Of a DNA stretch of 55,373 nucleotides, positions 25,217 through 34,930 are shown in pieces. The stretch lies in the NCBI GenBank assembly GCA_036637375.1, contig JAVWMQ010000006.1, forward strand, positions 1 through 55,373. The letters are read 5' to 3'. Under the pieces are notes generated by a model, which saw only the letters and a program-made list of their open reading frames with translations, made no database searches and was not told the DNA's origin. Each line of letters begins with the position of its first letter. The first letter of the stretch is position 1. The translations under genes and the position numbers were made by a program. Source of the stretch: JAVWMQ01 sp036637375 (GTDB lineage: Bacteria > Bacillota > Clostridia > Peptostreptococcales > Anaerovoracaceae).

Positions 25217-25236
25217 TTTTTAGCCACTTTTGCCAC
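25200..25236. repeat. short tandem repeat AACCACTTTTT
   Basis: Two perfect 11-bp units (25200-25210 and 25211-25221) are followed by a degenerate third (AGCCACTTTT) and a partial fourth (GCCAC). Confidence 0.75.
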
Positions 25237-25332
25237 AAATTCGCCCTTAATCCAAGCCACCTATGTTGGCTCAACTATTCAACACTCTCTTGAAACAAGT
25301 AAGCTATAACCCTTGATATTAAGCCATTTATA

Positions 25333-25362
25333 CAATAAAAAAAGTCGTTCAAAGAACGACTT
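25333..25362 (-). terminator. terminator of the Asn-Leu-fMet tRNA operon
   Basis: A perfect 9-bp stem AAGTCGTTC/GAACGACTT (25342-25350 with 25354-25362) with a 3-nt loop is followed on the minus strand by a T run. It begins 9 bp after the tRNA-fMet 3' end. Confidence 0.9.
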
Positions 25363-25371
25363 GAAATTACT

Positions 25372-25447
25372 TGGTTGCGGGGACAGGACTTGAACCTGCG
25401 GCCTCCGGGTTATGAGCCCGACGAGCTACCAACTGCTCCACCCCGCG
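25372..25447 (-). tRNA. initiator tRNA-fMet (CAT)
   Basis: The C1-A72 mismatch and three G-C pairs around the CTCATAA loop identify the initiator. CCA is encoded. It is the last gene of its operon. Confidence 0.95.
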
Positions 25448-25479
25448 ATATTAAATTGTGTTTTGCAAGATATTTTTAT

Positions 25480-25568
25480 TGGTGCCGGAGACCGGGGTCG
25501 AACCGGTACGCCCAATTAAGAGCACAGGATTTTAAGTCCTGGGCGTCTGCCAATTCCGCCACTCCGGC
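25480..25568 (-). tRNA. tRNA-Leu (TAA)
   Basis: This 89-nt tRNA has a long variable arm, a perfect GCCGGAG/CTCCGGC acceptor, the anticodon loop CTTAAAA (anticodon TAA) and an encoded CCA. Confidence 0.95.
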
Positions 25569-25584
25569 ACATCATAAAAAAAAT

Positions 25585-25659
25585 TGGCTCCAAGGGTGGG
25601 GCTCGAACCCACAGCCTACCGGTTAACAGCCGGTTGCTCCACCATTGAGCTACCTTGGA
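25585..25659 (-). tRNA. tRNA-Asn (GTT)
   Basis: The acceptor TCCAAGG/CCTTGGA is perfect. The loop CTGTTAA gives anticodon GTT. The discriminator is G, and CCA is encoded. It is the first gene of the operon. Confidence 0.95.
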
Positions 25660-25690
25660 ACGTTTTGTTATCTCGCTGACAACAATAGTA

Positions 25691-25719
25691 AGTATAAAGC
25701 ATATCAACTATTTTGTCAA
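25691..25719 (-). promoter_or_regulatory. promoter of the Asn-Leu-fMet tRNA operon
   Basis: TTGACA (25714-25719) and TATACT (25691-25696) are 17 bp apart on the minus strand, about 32 bp ahead of tRNA-Asn. The remaining gap up to 25949 shows only short weak palindromes. Confidence 0.85.
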
Positions 25720-25949
25720 CACTTTTTTCAAAGTTTTTTTTAAAGATTTTTAATTTTTTCTAACAATTGATTCAATTAATTCACAGATGTTGCAAACGCA
25801 GGGAATTGCCATATTCGCCTACAAGCATAACAGTAAAGCTAGTTACAAAATACTCGTCTTGCAAATATTATTTCTGTTATTCTTTGAATCCTCTTTCAAA
25901 AAACCTAAAACTAATATAGCACAACATCTTGCAACTAGCAAGTACTTTT

Positions 25950-27431
25950 TTACGATAATGGTGCAAAAAATCTGCAAAGTGATTCTTTTATGTATTCCAT
26001 TTTGCCTCTTTCCCTGAATTTTTCAAGGAAAATCTCTTCACAATCTTCTATGTCTTTTAAGAATGTTTCCTTGCACTCTACTGCAAATTTCTCGTCATAT
26101 GCCAAAACATTTACTTCATAATCAAGTTTAAAGCTCCTAATATCCAAGTTTGTTGTTCCTACAGAAGCGACAAAATCATCAATAACCATTGTTTTTGCAT
26201 GTATAAATCCTTTATGTTTATAAATTTTCACTCCAGCTTCTAAAAGTTCCTCTACATAAGACATCGCCACCTTATATACAAAGTCTTTATCTGCTATTCC
26301 TGGAATCATTAATCTAACATCTATTCCTGACTGTGCTGCCATTCTAATTGCATCAAGCAGGCTTTCATCGGGCACAAAGTATGGTGACTGGATGTATAAA
26401 TATTTTCTTGCTGATGTGCACATTTTTACATAGCTATCCTTATGAGATGCATATTTTTTGTCAGGTCCGCACTGGATTACCTGCATTCCAACATTTCCCT
26501 TCACCTTAACATCTGGAAAATATAGTTGTCTTTGATTCTCTACCTTTTTCAAACTATTTACACTCACCTTATATTTTTTATTCTGTTTAGCACAGAATAT
26601 CCAATCCTTAAAGAATAACAGTTGCAATTCTTTAACTGCTGTCCCTGTTAGTCTTACTGAAGTGTCTCTCCAAGGCGTTATATGAGTGTATTTGCCTAGA
26701 TAATCATCGCCTACATTAATTCCCCCTGTATAACAAATCTCACCATCTATTACAACCATTTTGCGGTGCAATCTATAGTTTACAGTCATTAATGTTTTAA
26801 TTGTAGATGGCAGGAATTTTTGAACCTCTCCACCGTTTTTAATAATAGGATCAAAATCCTTTAACTTGGTTTTTAAGCAGCCAAGCGAATCATATAGGAC
26901 TTTAACTTTTACGCCTTCCGCCGCCTTTTTTGTAAGGAGATCTATTAATTCTTTACCTACTTCGTCATGGGATTTTATTATGAAGTACATAACATTTATA
27001 CTTGTCTTTGCGTTTTTTATTTCCTCAAACATTCGTGGAAATTTTGCCTGTCCATTTATTAGTAATTCAATGCTGTTATCTTCTGTAAAAAAACTTTTTG
27101 CGTTGGTTCCATTAATTGTAACCATATCTTTGTAGTTCTTAGTTTTTTCATTAGCAAACATATCTTCACCAGTTGAAACAAGCGAAACATGTTCTTCAAG
27201 TTTTCGCATATATTCTTCTTCTATTTCTGAAAACCTAAACTTCTTGCTCATCATTTCCAGTTTTTTGGTGCTACCAAAAAAGAAGTAAAGCAGTAGGCCA
27301 ACTACAGGCAAAAATATTAATATAAGCAGCCAAGCATAAGTTGTGCTCATTTCTTTACGTCTTACAAAGACTATTGCAATCATCGATGACACATTTAATA
27401 TATAAAATAGTATTGCAATTATAGCTGCCAT
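25950..27431 (-). CDS. cls: cardiolipin synthase
   Basis: This 493-residue membrane enzyme joins two phosphatidylglycerols into cardiolipin. Two N-terminal membrane segments (about 1-20 and 33-52) are followed by two phospholipase-D HKD motifs, HRKMVVIDGEICYTGG and HAKTMVIDDFVASVGTTN, each with the expected HxKxxxxD and downstream Gly-Gly or Gly-Thr residues. AGGAGGTG precedes the start, which lies 1 bp after the TPR gene's stop. It is the last gene of the long minus-strand run. Confidence 0.94.
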   Translation of the reverse strand: MAAIIAILFYILNVSSMIAIVFVRRKEMSTTYAWLLILIFLPVVGLLLYFFFGSTKKLEMMSKKFRFSEIEEEYMRKLEEHVSLVSTGEDMFANEKTKNYKDMVTINGTNAKSFFTEDNSIELLINGQAKFPRMFEEIKNAKTSINVMYFIIKSHDEVGKELIDLLTKKAAEGVKVKVLYDSLGCLKTKLKDFDPIIKNGGEVQKFLPSTIKTLMTVNYRLHRKMVVIDGEICYTGGINVGDDYLGKYTHITPWRDTSVRLTGTAVKELQLLFFKDWIFCAKQNKKYKVSVNSLKKVENQRQLYFPDVKVKGNVGMQVIQCGPDKKYASHKDSYVKMCTSARKYLYIQSPYFVPDESLLDAIRMAAQSGIDVRLMIPGIADKDFVYKVAMSYVEELLEAGVKIYKHKGFIHAKTMVIDDFVASVGTTNLDIRSFKLDYEVNVLAYDEKFAVECKETFLKDIEDCEEIFLEKFRERGKMEYIKESLCRFFAPLS

Positions 27432-27432
27432 T

Positions 27433-28413
27433 TTACACCTCCTGCTGTATTATTTCCATTTTTTTTAGGTATTTGATAGTCATATCATCATCACCTAAAA
27501 TTGAATATACTCTAACTAGCCCTTCCATTGAAGGTATATGGGATGCATTTAGTTTAATAACTTTTTTGTAGCTTTCTATGGCTTTAGTAAGCTCTAACAC
27601 TTCTTCATATGCTACGCCTAAATAGAAATGTAGTGGCCACCATTTTTCAAATGTTCCTTGACAAAACGGTTCCAATTCTGCAATTCCTTCTTCATATTTG
27701 CCACTTATCACAAGGTTACAACCTGCTTCAATCTTTTGTGGATCCACAAGTTCCGCCATTCTCTTTTTTATTTCTGCTTTTTCTGATTCATCTTTTGAAA
27801 TTTTAACAAATTCATCAAATGTAAGTTTTGCTTTTGTATAAAGCCCTAAGTTTAAGTACATATATCCTAAGAAGTAAAACCCCTTATCAAAGGTAGGATA
27901 TTCCATTGTAAGTCGCTCGAAATACTCTATTGCTTCTGCTTTAAAGAATCCTATTACCTCTTCATCATCTGCATCTAAATATATCTGCCTACAAACTCTG
28001 GCATAATTATACATCCCTTCCATCATATCTGGTTCAAACACCAGAACAGCTCTAAAATGTATACACGCCTTAAACAGATCCCCTTCTCCAATAGCTTCTA
28101 CGCCTACTTTAACAATATCTTCTATCATCTTGTCATCAAAGAATCTAGTCATGTAATTTTTGTAGGACTCTACATATTTAAAGTTTGGGTCACACCCTAA
28201 TATCCATGTCATATTCTCTGCAATTTTTACAGCTGAAACTCCGCTTCCCCCTGCAAATACTTGCAAATCTTCCTTACTTAATGGCACTGGTATCCCTAGC
28301 ATAATATCTTCAATTTTTAGTTTACTCATAAATTCTTCGCTATAAGTTACAAATACAAATTTAGATAATCGCTCTTCAAAAAACTTTGAAATTCTATCAT
28401 TTGTTTTAATCAT
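27433..28413 (-). CDS. TPR-repeat protein
   Basis: This 326-residue soluble protein has an N-terminal region of about 110 residues without clear repeats. Tetratricopeptide-like repeats follow (for example KACIHFRAVLVFEPDMMEGMYNYARV and LHFYLGVAYEEVLELTKAIESYKKV). TPR proteins are scaffolds, and the partner is unknown. It overlaps the radical SAM gene by 8 bp and abuts cls, so the three products are probably made together. Confidence 0.78.
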   Translation of the reverse strand: MIKTNDRISKFFEERLSKFVFVTYSEEFMSKLKIEDIMLGIPVPLSKEDLQVFAGGSGVSAVKIAENMTWILGCDPNFKYVESYKNYMTRFFDDKMIEDIVKVGVEAIGEGDLFKACIHFRAVLVFEPDMMEGMYNYARVCRQIYLDADDEEVIGFFKAEAIEYFERLTMEYPTFDKGFYFLGYMYLNLGLYTKAKLTFDEFVKISKDESEKAEIKKRMAELVDPQKIEAGCNLVISGKYEEGIAELEPFCQGTFEKWWPLHFYLGVAYEEVLELTKAIESYKKVIKLNASHIPSMEGLVRVYSILGDDDMTIKYLKKMEIIQQEV

Positions 28414-29929
28414 TTATCTGCCACCCCTTTCTAAAAAATTTTTTCACTGCATCAAAATTCATAGTTACTTCAAGGTCCTTGGTAATGTCTTTTGTTATTT
28501 CTGGAATTTTCAACTCATCCACTACGAAGTTATTGAGGATTCTGTATTGATCTTCTTTTTTGTGAGATCTATTTTGAAAACCTTTTTTGTAATAATATGC
28601 CGAAAACTCTTCAAAGAATTCAAATGGTCTTTTGTAATGCTTTATTATGGCTTCTAAGCTAGTTTCATATCCACCTTTATTACAATAAATATCCAATATA
28701 TTCTCTATCATTTTTAGCTTTGCAATTTCATATGCGGTTATATATTTATTTGAAATAACTTGATATGGTGCTATTTCATCATATTTATATTCGTGTAGTT
28801 TTTCTTCATTTCTGATTTTTGTTCCTTTTAATAATTTCAAAAATCCTAGCTGCAGCGCATCTGCTCTAAGTCCAAAGACTTGATCAAATGAATGCCCGAA
28901 TATTTCATAGGTTTCAAACGGTAAACCTGCTATTAAATCAACATGTGTATGAATATTCTTCATATTAATAATTTTTGTCACGTTGTCTAGTAGTTTTACA
29001 TTATCCGAGCTTCGATTTACACTATCTAGTGTTTGCTGGTTTGTAGATTGTATTCCTATTTCAAATTGGAACAATCCTTTCCTCCCATGCTTTAATATTT
29101 CAAAGGTTTTTTCGGTCAAGTTATCCGCACATATTTCAAAATGAAAGTTTGTACTTCCATTATCATTTTCTATCAAAAATGCAAATATCTCATCGCTTCT
29201 CTCTTTGTCCCAGTTAAAAGTCCTATCTAGGAATTTTACTTGCTTGACATTTTCATCAAGAAATCTTTTCATTTCTTTTTTTAATCTATCAAGAGGAATG
29301 CTTCTAACCTTTTTGTCTATTGATGACATGCAGTAACTACAATTATATGGGCATCCCCTCGTCCCTTCATAATAAATAACTTTATCCTTTTCGTACCCCG
29401 ATCCATATGGATACGGTATTTTTTCCATATCTATAAGCTTTAATTGAGGTTTAACAATTATTTCATTGTCTTTGCGATATGCAATACCATCAATTGCTTC
29501 TACTTCTTCTTTTAATCCAATGTCAATGCCATTGTCAATTTGCGTTTCCAAATTTTTTATTAATTTTGGAAAGTTTTCTTCGCCTTCCCCTATTAGTATG
29601 AAGTCTACAAATGGATTTGCTTTGAGAATTTCTCCTGCATCATAAGAAACCTCTGGTCCACCTAACACAATCCTCACATTTGGCTGTGCTTTTTTTAGGT
29701 TTTCGCAAAGGTGTAATGTTTTTTGTATATTCCAAATGTAGCAGGAAAAACACACTACGTGAAAATTTCCTGCTACAAGTTCTGTAAACATATAATCTTC
29801 ACTATTATTAATAGTGAATTCTCTTATGGTTATGTTTTCCCTACTATCATTTGATGCTTCATAAAGATATCGGATTGCCAAGTTTGAATGTATAAACTTT
29901 GAATTTAACGTGGCTAATAGTACTCTCAT
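28406..29929 (-). CDS. B12-binding radical SAM protein with DUF4080-like C-terminus
   Basis: This protein of about 507 residues has three parts. An N-terminal cobalamin-binding Rossmann domain has VLGGPEVSYDA near 93-103. The radical SAM core has the cluster motif CPYNCSYC (residues about 198-205). A helical C-terminal region resembles DUF4080. The family is widespread in Clostridia without a known substrate; relatives methylate unactivated carbons. Two ATGs are adjacent. I prefer 29929, which gives better spacing from TAGGAGG. It follows another radical SAM gene by 8 bp. Confidence 0.85.
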   Translation of the reverse strand: MRVLLATLNSKFIHSNLAIRYLYEASNDSRENITIREFTINNSEDYMFTELVAGNFHVVCFSCYIWNIQKTLHLCENLKKAQPNVRIVLGGPEVSYDAGEILKANPFVDFILIGEGEENFPKLIKNLETQIDNGIDIGLKEEVEAIDGIAYRKDNEIIVKPQLKLIDMEKIPYPYGSGYEKDKVIYYEGTRGCPYNCSYCMSSIDKKVRSIPLDRLKKEMKRFLDENVKQVKFLDRTFNWDKERSDEIFAFLIENDNGSTNFHFEICADNLTEKTFEILKHGRKGLFQFEIGIQSTNQQTLDSVNRSSDNVKLLDNVTKIINMKNIHTHVDLIAGLPFETYEIFGHSFDQVFGLRADALQLGFLKLLKGTKIRNEEKLHEYKYDEIAPYQVISNKYITAYEIAKLKMIENILDIYCNKGGYETSLEAIIKHYKRPFEFFEEFSAYYYKKGFQNRSHKKEDQYRILNNFVVDELKIPEITKDITKDLEVTMNFDAVKKFFRKGWQIND

Positions 29930-29937
29930 CATGCCTC

Positions 29938-30810
29938 CTAAAGCATTCTAAATCTTTCGTCTTTAAGCATACCTGTGTTTTCCATGGCTACCCTAAGCTG
30001 ATTAAGCATTCTCTCTTTGTCATATGGTAATGTACCTCTTAATGAAACATAATTTGATGCATGATTACTTCTAAATACAGTTTCCCCAGGCACATTCATG
30101 TTTTCCACCATAAGAACTGTTTCTACAACAACTTCTTCTGGTGAAAGCAGTTCAAAGCTTCCATCTGCAATTTCCTCATTAAGTGGGGCACCATGAGGCA
30201 CCATTAATGTCAAAAGACTTACGTATGATGCATTCATTTCGCTAATCATAGAACCAGAATCAATTGCGTGCTCTCTCCAGTTTGCTTTGCCACCAAGACC
30301 TGAAATAAATGTTACAGATGCTGCAATACCAGATTCTTCGATTTTATTTACTGCATCTATTATTTCTCTTCGAGTTGCGCCTTTTTTGATATTTTTTAAC
30401 ACTGTTTCGCTTCCTGATTCAGCGCCAATATAAATTATCTTTACCCCAGCTTCTCTTAACGCAACTAATTCTTCTTCGGTTTTTGCTAAAACATCTTTTG
30501 GCGTACCATAAACGTTTACACTTTTGCATTCTGGAAAAATTTCTTTTGCTTTGTTAAGTAGGTAAAGTAGTTTTTCATTGGATAAGCAAAGAGCATCTCC
30601 GTCACAGAAAAATATTTTTTCTATACGGCTATAATATCTACGTGCCATTTCTAAATCTTCTACAACTTCTTTTGCATCTCTAATTCTAAAAACTTTGTCT
30701 TTACACATTGTACAAAAGGTACACTCGTTATGAGTGCAACCAATTGTTACCTGTATTATTAAACTTCTCGCCTCACTTGGAGGTCTATATATATCGCCTT
30801 CGTATCTCAT
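29938..30810 (-). CDS. radical SAM protein (Elp3/MiaB-like core)
   Basis: This 290-residue protein is almost only a radical SAM barrel. The cluster motif is CTHNECTFC near 25-33, with a further Cys at 36. SAM-binding features include CDGDAL near 94, YIGAESGSETVLK and SVTFISGLGG. There is no cobalamin or TRAM domain. The start overlaps the argS stop in a TAATG arrangement, indicating coupled translation. The substrate is unknown. Confidence 0.83.
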   Translation of the reverse strand: MRYEGDIYRPPSEARSLIIQVTIGCTHNECTFCTMCKDKVFRIRDAKEVVEDLEMARRYYSRIEKIFFCDGDALCLSNEKLLYLLNKAKEIFPECKSVNVYGTPKDVLAKTEEELVALREAGVKIIYIGAESGSETVLKNIKKGATRREIIDAVNKIEESGIAASVTFISGLGGKANWREHAIDSGSMISEMNASYVSLLTLMVPHGAPLNEEIADGSFELLSPEEVVVETVLMVENMNVPGETVFRSNHASNYVSLRGTLPYDKERMLNQLRVAMENTGMLKDERFRML

Positions 30811-32528
30811 TACATCTTCTCCGGTGCACTCATTCCTAATAATGCCAATCCATTTTTAATTGCTGTCTTGGCGCTTATTACTAGTGCTAGTTTTGTTAGT
30901 TTTTCACTTTCGTTTTCGACATTTACATGTTCATGGTGGTAGAAACGGTTAAATCCTTGTGCAATATTGATTATGTGCCTTGTCAAAATTGAAGGTTCGT
31001 ATTTTTCTGCTGCTTCTTTAATAACATCTGGCATCTTGTAAATTAATTTTGCAAGTTCATATGCACTGTCACTTGAAATAAATTCTGGATTAAACATTTC
31101 AAGTTTTGCTGCTTTTGCAACTGATTCTTCTGATGCTTTTCTAAGCACGCTTGCTGCTCTTGCGTGTGTGTATTGAACGTATGGTCCTGTTTCTCCCTCA
31201 AAGTTTAGAACTTTATCCCATGAGAATGTATAGTCTTTAATTCTGTTATTTGATAGTTCTTGGAACACAACTGCCCCAATACCTACCTGTTTAGCTGTTG
31301 CTTCAATATCATCTGTTGCAACACCTTTTTCTCTGATTATTTCCATTGTCTGGTTTACAGCTCTATTTAAAACGTCTTCTAAGAATACAACTCTACCTTG
31401 TCTTGTTGACATTGTACCATCTTCAAGGCTAACAAGTCCAAATGGAATGTGTACACAATCCTTTGCCCATTCATAGCCTAATAATTCTACAATCTTAAAC
31501 CATTGTTGGAAATGTAAGTTTTGTTGTGATGCTACTACATAAATGTTCTTGTAGAAGTCATAATGTTCTTTTCTATATACTGCTGCTGCAATATCTCTAG
31601 TAATATATAGGGTTGATCCGTCTGATTTAGTAATTAAAGCTGGTGACATTCCGTATGGCTCAAGATCTACGATGTTTGCACCATTTGATTCTTGCAATAA
31701 TTTCTTGTCCTTTAATTCATTAACAAATCTATCCATTTTATCCGAATAGAAACTTTCTCCTGCATATGAATCAAATTCAATTCCTAACATATCATAAACT
31801 ACAGTAAATTCTTTTAGAGATTCATCTCTAAACCACTGCCATAGTTCCATTTCTTCTGGTGATCCGTTTTCTAACTTTGTAAAAATATCTCTAGCTTCTT
31901 GGTCTAAACTTGGATCGTTTTCTGCTTCCACATGGAACTTTGTGTAATACTGTAATAATGTTTTAATTGGCTCTTTGATTACGTCTTCTTTATTTCCCCA
32001 ACGTCTGTAAGCACATATCATTTTTCCAAACTGTGTTCCATAGTCTCCCAAATGGTTAATTCTAATTGTTTCATAACCAAGGCAATCGTACAGTTTGTAT
32101 ATCGCATTACCTATTACTGTACTTCTGATATGACCTATATGAAATGGTTTTGCAATATTAGGTGAAGAAAACTCAACGATTACTTTTTTGCCTGCTCCAA
32201 GATTACTCTTGCCAAAATCTTCCTTTTGCTCTATAACTTCTTTTACAAGTTCTTTGGCAAAGTTTCCTCTTGAAATATACATATTAACATAAGCATTTAC
32301 ACTTTCTACTTTCTCAAATACTTCATTGCCTTCAATTTTTGCTGCAATATCCTTTGCAATTAATGGTGGCGCTTTGCGAAGTACTTTTGCAAGTCTAAAG
32401 CAAGGGAACGCATAGTCTCCCATTTTTTCGTCACTTGGAACTTCAATCATTCCAAGTACATCTTCCTTTGTTAAATCGCTTACATTTTCTACAATTATAT
32501 CTGCTATCATATCTTTGTAATTAATCAT
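30810..32528 (-). CDS. argS: arginyl-tRNA synthetase
   Basis: This 572-residue class I enzyme charges tRNA-Arg. The N-terminal Add1 domain is followed by the catalytic HIGHIRSTVIG (near 132), the KMSKS-equivalent MSTRQGRVV and the C-terminal DALR anticodon domain. The start at 32528 follows AAGGAG at 8 bp. The first Met in frame upstream would be a TTG. It overlaps the DUF523 gene by 8 bp. No T-box leader is visible, and the gene is inside an operon. Confidence 0.96.
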   Translation of the reverse strand: MINYKDMIADIIVENVSDLTKEDVLGMIEVPSDEKMGDYAFPCFRLAKVLRKAPPLIAKDIAAKIEGNEVFEKVESVNAYVNMYISRGNFAKELVKEVIEQKEDFGKSNLGAGKKVIVEFSSPNIAKPFHIGHIRSTVIGNAIYKLYDCLGYETIRINHLGDYGTQFGKMICAYRRWGNKEDVIKEPIKTLLQYYTKFHVEAENDPSLDQEARDIFTKLENGSPEEMELWQWFRDESLKEFTVVYDMLGIEFDSYAGESFYSDKMDRFVNELKDKKLLQESNGANIVDLEPYGMSPALITKSDGSTLYITRDIAAAVYRKEHYDFYKNIYVVASQQNLHFQQWFKIVELLGYEWAKDCVHIPFGLVSLEDGTMSTRQGRVVFLEDVLNRAVNQTMEIIREKGVATDDIEATAKQVGIGAVVFQELSNNRIKDYTFSWDKVLNFEGETGPYVQYTHARAASVLRKASEESVAKAAKLEMFNPEFISSDSAYELAKLIYKMPDVIKEAAEKYEPSILTRHIINIAQGFNRFYHHEHVNVENESEKLTKLALVISAKTAIKNGLALLGMSAPEKM

Positions 32529-32961
32529 CAATTTTCTCCTTGTCTGTATTAATCTTAATATCTTTATCTACTAACATCTGTGCAAATACTCCATTACCTT
32601 GGGTCAATCTACCTTCAAAAGTTCCGTCATAGATTTGTCCGCACCCACAAGATGGACTTTTACTCTTAAGTATTGCGCCTTCTACTCTTTCACCTAGTGC
32701 TTCCGCCCTAGCCACGGCAATGTCTAAAGCCTTTTTACTTCCCACCTCAAATTCAGTTGTAATGTCAATGCCTTGATTGTTTATTACTCTTGAATCTACA
32801 ATTTCTGCTGGCGCTCTTGGACTTTTTAGTCCTCCTAATAATTCGGGACAAACACTGCAATAACTATGTTTCTCAGCAAAATCCAAAACCCATTGAGTTT
32901 TGTTGTTTCCCCCATTATACTTACAGTTCCTGCCTAATAGACATTCACTAATAATATACAT
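32521..32961 (-). CDS. DUF523 protein
   Basis: This 146-residue cytoplasmic protein has the family pattern ISECLLGRNCKYNGGNN, VCPELLGGLKSPRAPAEI and LKSKSPSCGCGQIYDGTF. The conserved Cys and Arg residues suggest a metal or thiol role. No activity is firmly established for the family. It overlaps argS. Confidence 0.85.
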   Translation of the reverse strand: MYIISECLLGRNCKYNGGNNKTQWVLDFAEKHSYCSVCPELLGGLKSPRAPAEIVDSRVINNQGIDITTEFEVGSKKALDIAVARAEALGERVEGAILKSKSPSCGCGQIYDGTFEGRLTQGNGVFAQMLVDKDIKINTDKEKIDD

Positions 32962-33010
32962 TATAATACACCTTTCCTTATAAGTATTCTCTAATACTTG
33001 ATTATATCAG

Positions 33011-34372
33011 TTATTCCAATATTTTAACAGTACCTAATTTATTTTTAACTTTTATATTATAACAAATTTTTATACTAACAAGGCTTAGGAACCATGAGCT
33101 CCAATACGTGTAATATACCACCATCATATTGTGGTCAATCACATTAGCTAGTAGTGGTAAAACTATAACTCTAAATACACACATAAAAACAATATTAACA
33201 ATCATGGGTGTGACTGAATCTCCTGTACCAGAAATTGCTGAAACATAAATTCTAGCAATCGCAAGTGCAAAATAAAAAGGAACCATAAAGTACATCATAC
33301 TTGTTGCTTCCAAGATTACCGTCTCAGAATTTGTAAAAAAAGAGAAGAAAAATCTTGGTGATAAGCATAAAATACCACCTATACTTATAGTAACAATTGT
33401 GCTTAAAACAACTCCTGCCTTAACACCATCTTGTATCCTGTGATAGTTCTTCGCTCCATAGTTTTGTCCTACAAAAGTTAATACTGCAAGTCCAAAACTT
33501 TGAAACGGCAAAATTATAAACGTATCTAATCTGCTAAATGCACTCCATGCTGCCATTACATCAGAACCAAGTCCATTTATATGACTTTGCACTACAATAT
33601 TAGAAAAATTTATAACCACATTTTGTATTGCAATTGGAAATCCTACTATTGTAATATTTTTAATAAAATATCCCATTTTAGGGATTTCAATATTTGATTT
33701 CGCAATTCCTCGTAATTTCTTTTTTATGCTTAAAATTACAAGTATAGCTGCTACACCTTGAGCAATTATAGTTGCATAGGCTGTTCCTTCTACATCTGTC
33801 CCTAATCCTTTTACAAAAAATATATCAAGGACAATATTTATCACACTAGCAATCAAAAGATAGTATAATGGTGTTTTTGAGTCGCCCATCGCTTGCAATG
33901 AACTTGCTCCCATATTGTAAATTAGCATTGGAAGCATACCTAAAACGCAAACTCTCAAATAGTTTGAACTTTGTTCAAATACATCTGGTGGTATATTAAT
34001 CCACCTCAAAAAAGTGTCCGTTAATAAAGCTCCACCAACAGAACATATCGCCCCTACAATTATGGTAAAAATCCCAGCAGCTTTTATAACCTTTGCCACT
34101 TTATGCATTTCTCTGGCGCCATAATATTGAGAAATAATTACTCCTGCACCATTAGCCATACCCATAAAGAAAAACACCATAAGAATCGTTATTGACGATG
34201 TCGCTCCAACGGCTGCAAGGGCAGTGCTTCCAATCCACTGCCCTACAATAATCGAATCTGCTATAAAATAAATTTGTTGTAGTAAATTCCCTATCAAAAG
34301 TGGTATTGAAAACTTGATAAGTTGCTTTACTATGTTCCCCTTTGTTAAATCAACGCTCTTTGTATTCTCCAT
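33011..34372 (-). CDS. MATE-family multidrug/cation antiporter
   Basis: This 453-residue protein has 12 membrane segments in two homologous halves, as in MATE exporters. Typical segments are LIKFSIPLLIGNLLQQIYFIADS at the start and FVGQNYGAKN near 305. Members expel organic cations using sodium or protons; no specific substrate can be assigned. It starts 9 bp after the YcxB-like gene. Confidence 0.92.
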   Translation of the reverse strand: MENTKSVDLTKGNIVKQLIKFSIPLLIGNLLQQIYFIADSIIVGQWIGSTALAAVGATSSITILMVFFFMGMANGAGVIISQYYGAREMHKVAKVIKAAGIFTIIVGAICSVGGALLTDTFLRWINIPPDVFEQSSNYLRVCVLGMLPMLIYNMGASSLQAMGDSKTPLYYLLIASVINIVLDIFFVKGLGTDVEGTAYATIIAQGVAAILVILSIKKKLRGIAKSNIEIPKMGYFIKNITIVGFPIAIQNVVINFSNIVVQSHINGLGSDVMAAWSAFSRLDTFIILPFQSFGLAVLTFVGQNYGAKNYHRIQDGVKAGVVLSTIVTISIGGILCLSPRFFFSFFTNSETVILEATSMMYFMVPFYFALAIARIYVSAISGTGDSVTPMIVNIVFMCVFRVIVLPLLANVIDHNMMVVYYTYWSSWFLSLVSIKICYNIKVKNKLGTVKILE

Positions 34373-34381
34373 TTTCTCCCT

Positions 34382-34918
34382 TTATTTTTCCAAAGGTTTC
34401 ATGCCCATGCCTTCTCTAGATTTATTAATTTTTTCGGTAATAAAATCTCTAAAATCATCTGCTGTTCCTATTGTAAAACTATCTTTTTTAATTGTCAGCC
34501 CATTCTCTTTATCAAGCATAAGGAAGAAATAATCTCTACTTTCTCTCAAATCTAGCAATAAGACATAGTCATACCTAGCTTCAATGTCCCCTTCTTTTAG
34601 GGTAACCCTATCTCCAAATTCATAACAAGTGTATGGGAATTTTTCACCATAAATCTTAACTCGCTTGTCATAAACTCGCTTGCCTTGCCATTTTTCACAA
34701 TTCACAAGAAAAATCCCTGCCAAAACACCAATGGCTGGAACTACGACATAGTTCAGTCCCATTTTGTAAATAATACCAGTTACAAGCATTATTAAAAATA
34801 CAAGACCAAGAACATAGCCTTCCATTTTATAAATTTTGCAAGTATGTGATGCATGCTTGCAATAAGCTCTAGTTGTTTCAAGAGTTGTTATATATTTATT
34901 CTCAAACTTTAAGTCCAT
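34382..34918 (-). CDS. YcxB-like membrane protein
   Basis: This 178-residue protein has two central membrane segments (about 36-54 and 57-72). The C-terminal YcxB-like domain carries GDRVTLKEGDIEARYDYVLLLDLRESRDYFFLML and ends with a short helix. The family is widespread in Firmicutes without a known role. It sits 12 bp after mutS2. Confidence 0.72.
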   Translation of the reverse strand: MDLKFENKYITTLETTRAYCKHASHTCKIYKMEGYVLGLVFLIMLVTGIIYKMGLNYVVVPAIGVLAGIFLVNCEKWQGKRVYDKRVKIYGEKFPYTCYEFGDRVTLKEGDIEARYDYVLLLDLRESRDYFFLMLDKENGLTIKKDSFTIGTADDFRDFITEKINKSREGMGMKPLEK

Positions 34919-34930
34919 TTTTATTCTCCA

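Noticed and set aside
25200..25236. Tandem AACCACTTTTT units considered as iterons of an origin or a CRISPR remnant
   Set aside because: The units are only 11 bp, with no spacers, no replication gene and no cas gene nearby; treated as a simple repeat.
25375..25707. Open frames across the second tRNA cluster
   Set aside because: Same reason: the DNA is occupied by tRNA-fMet, tRNA-Leu and tRNA-Asn.
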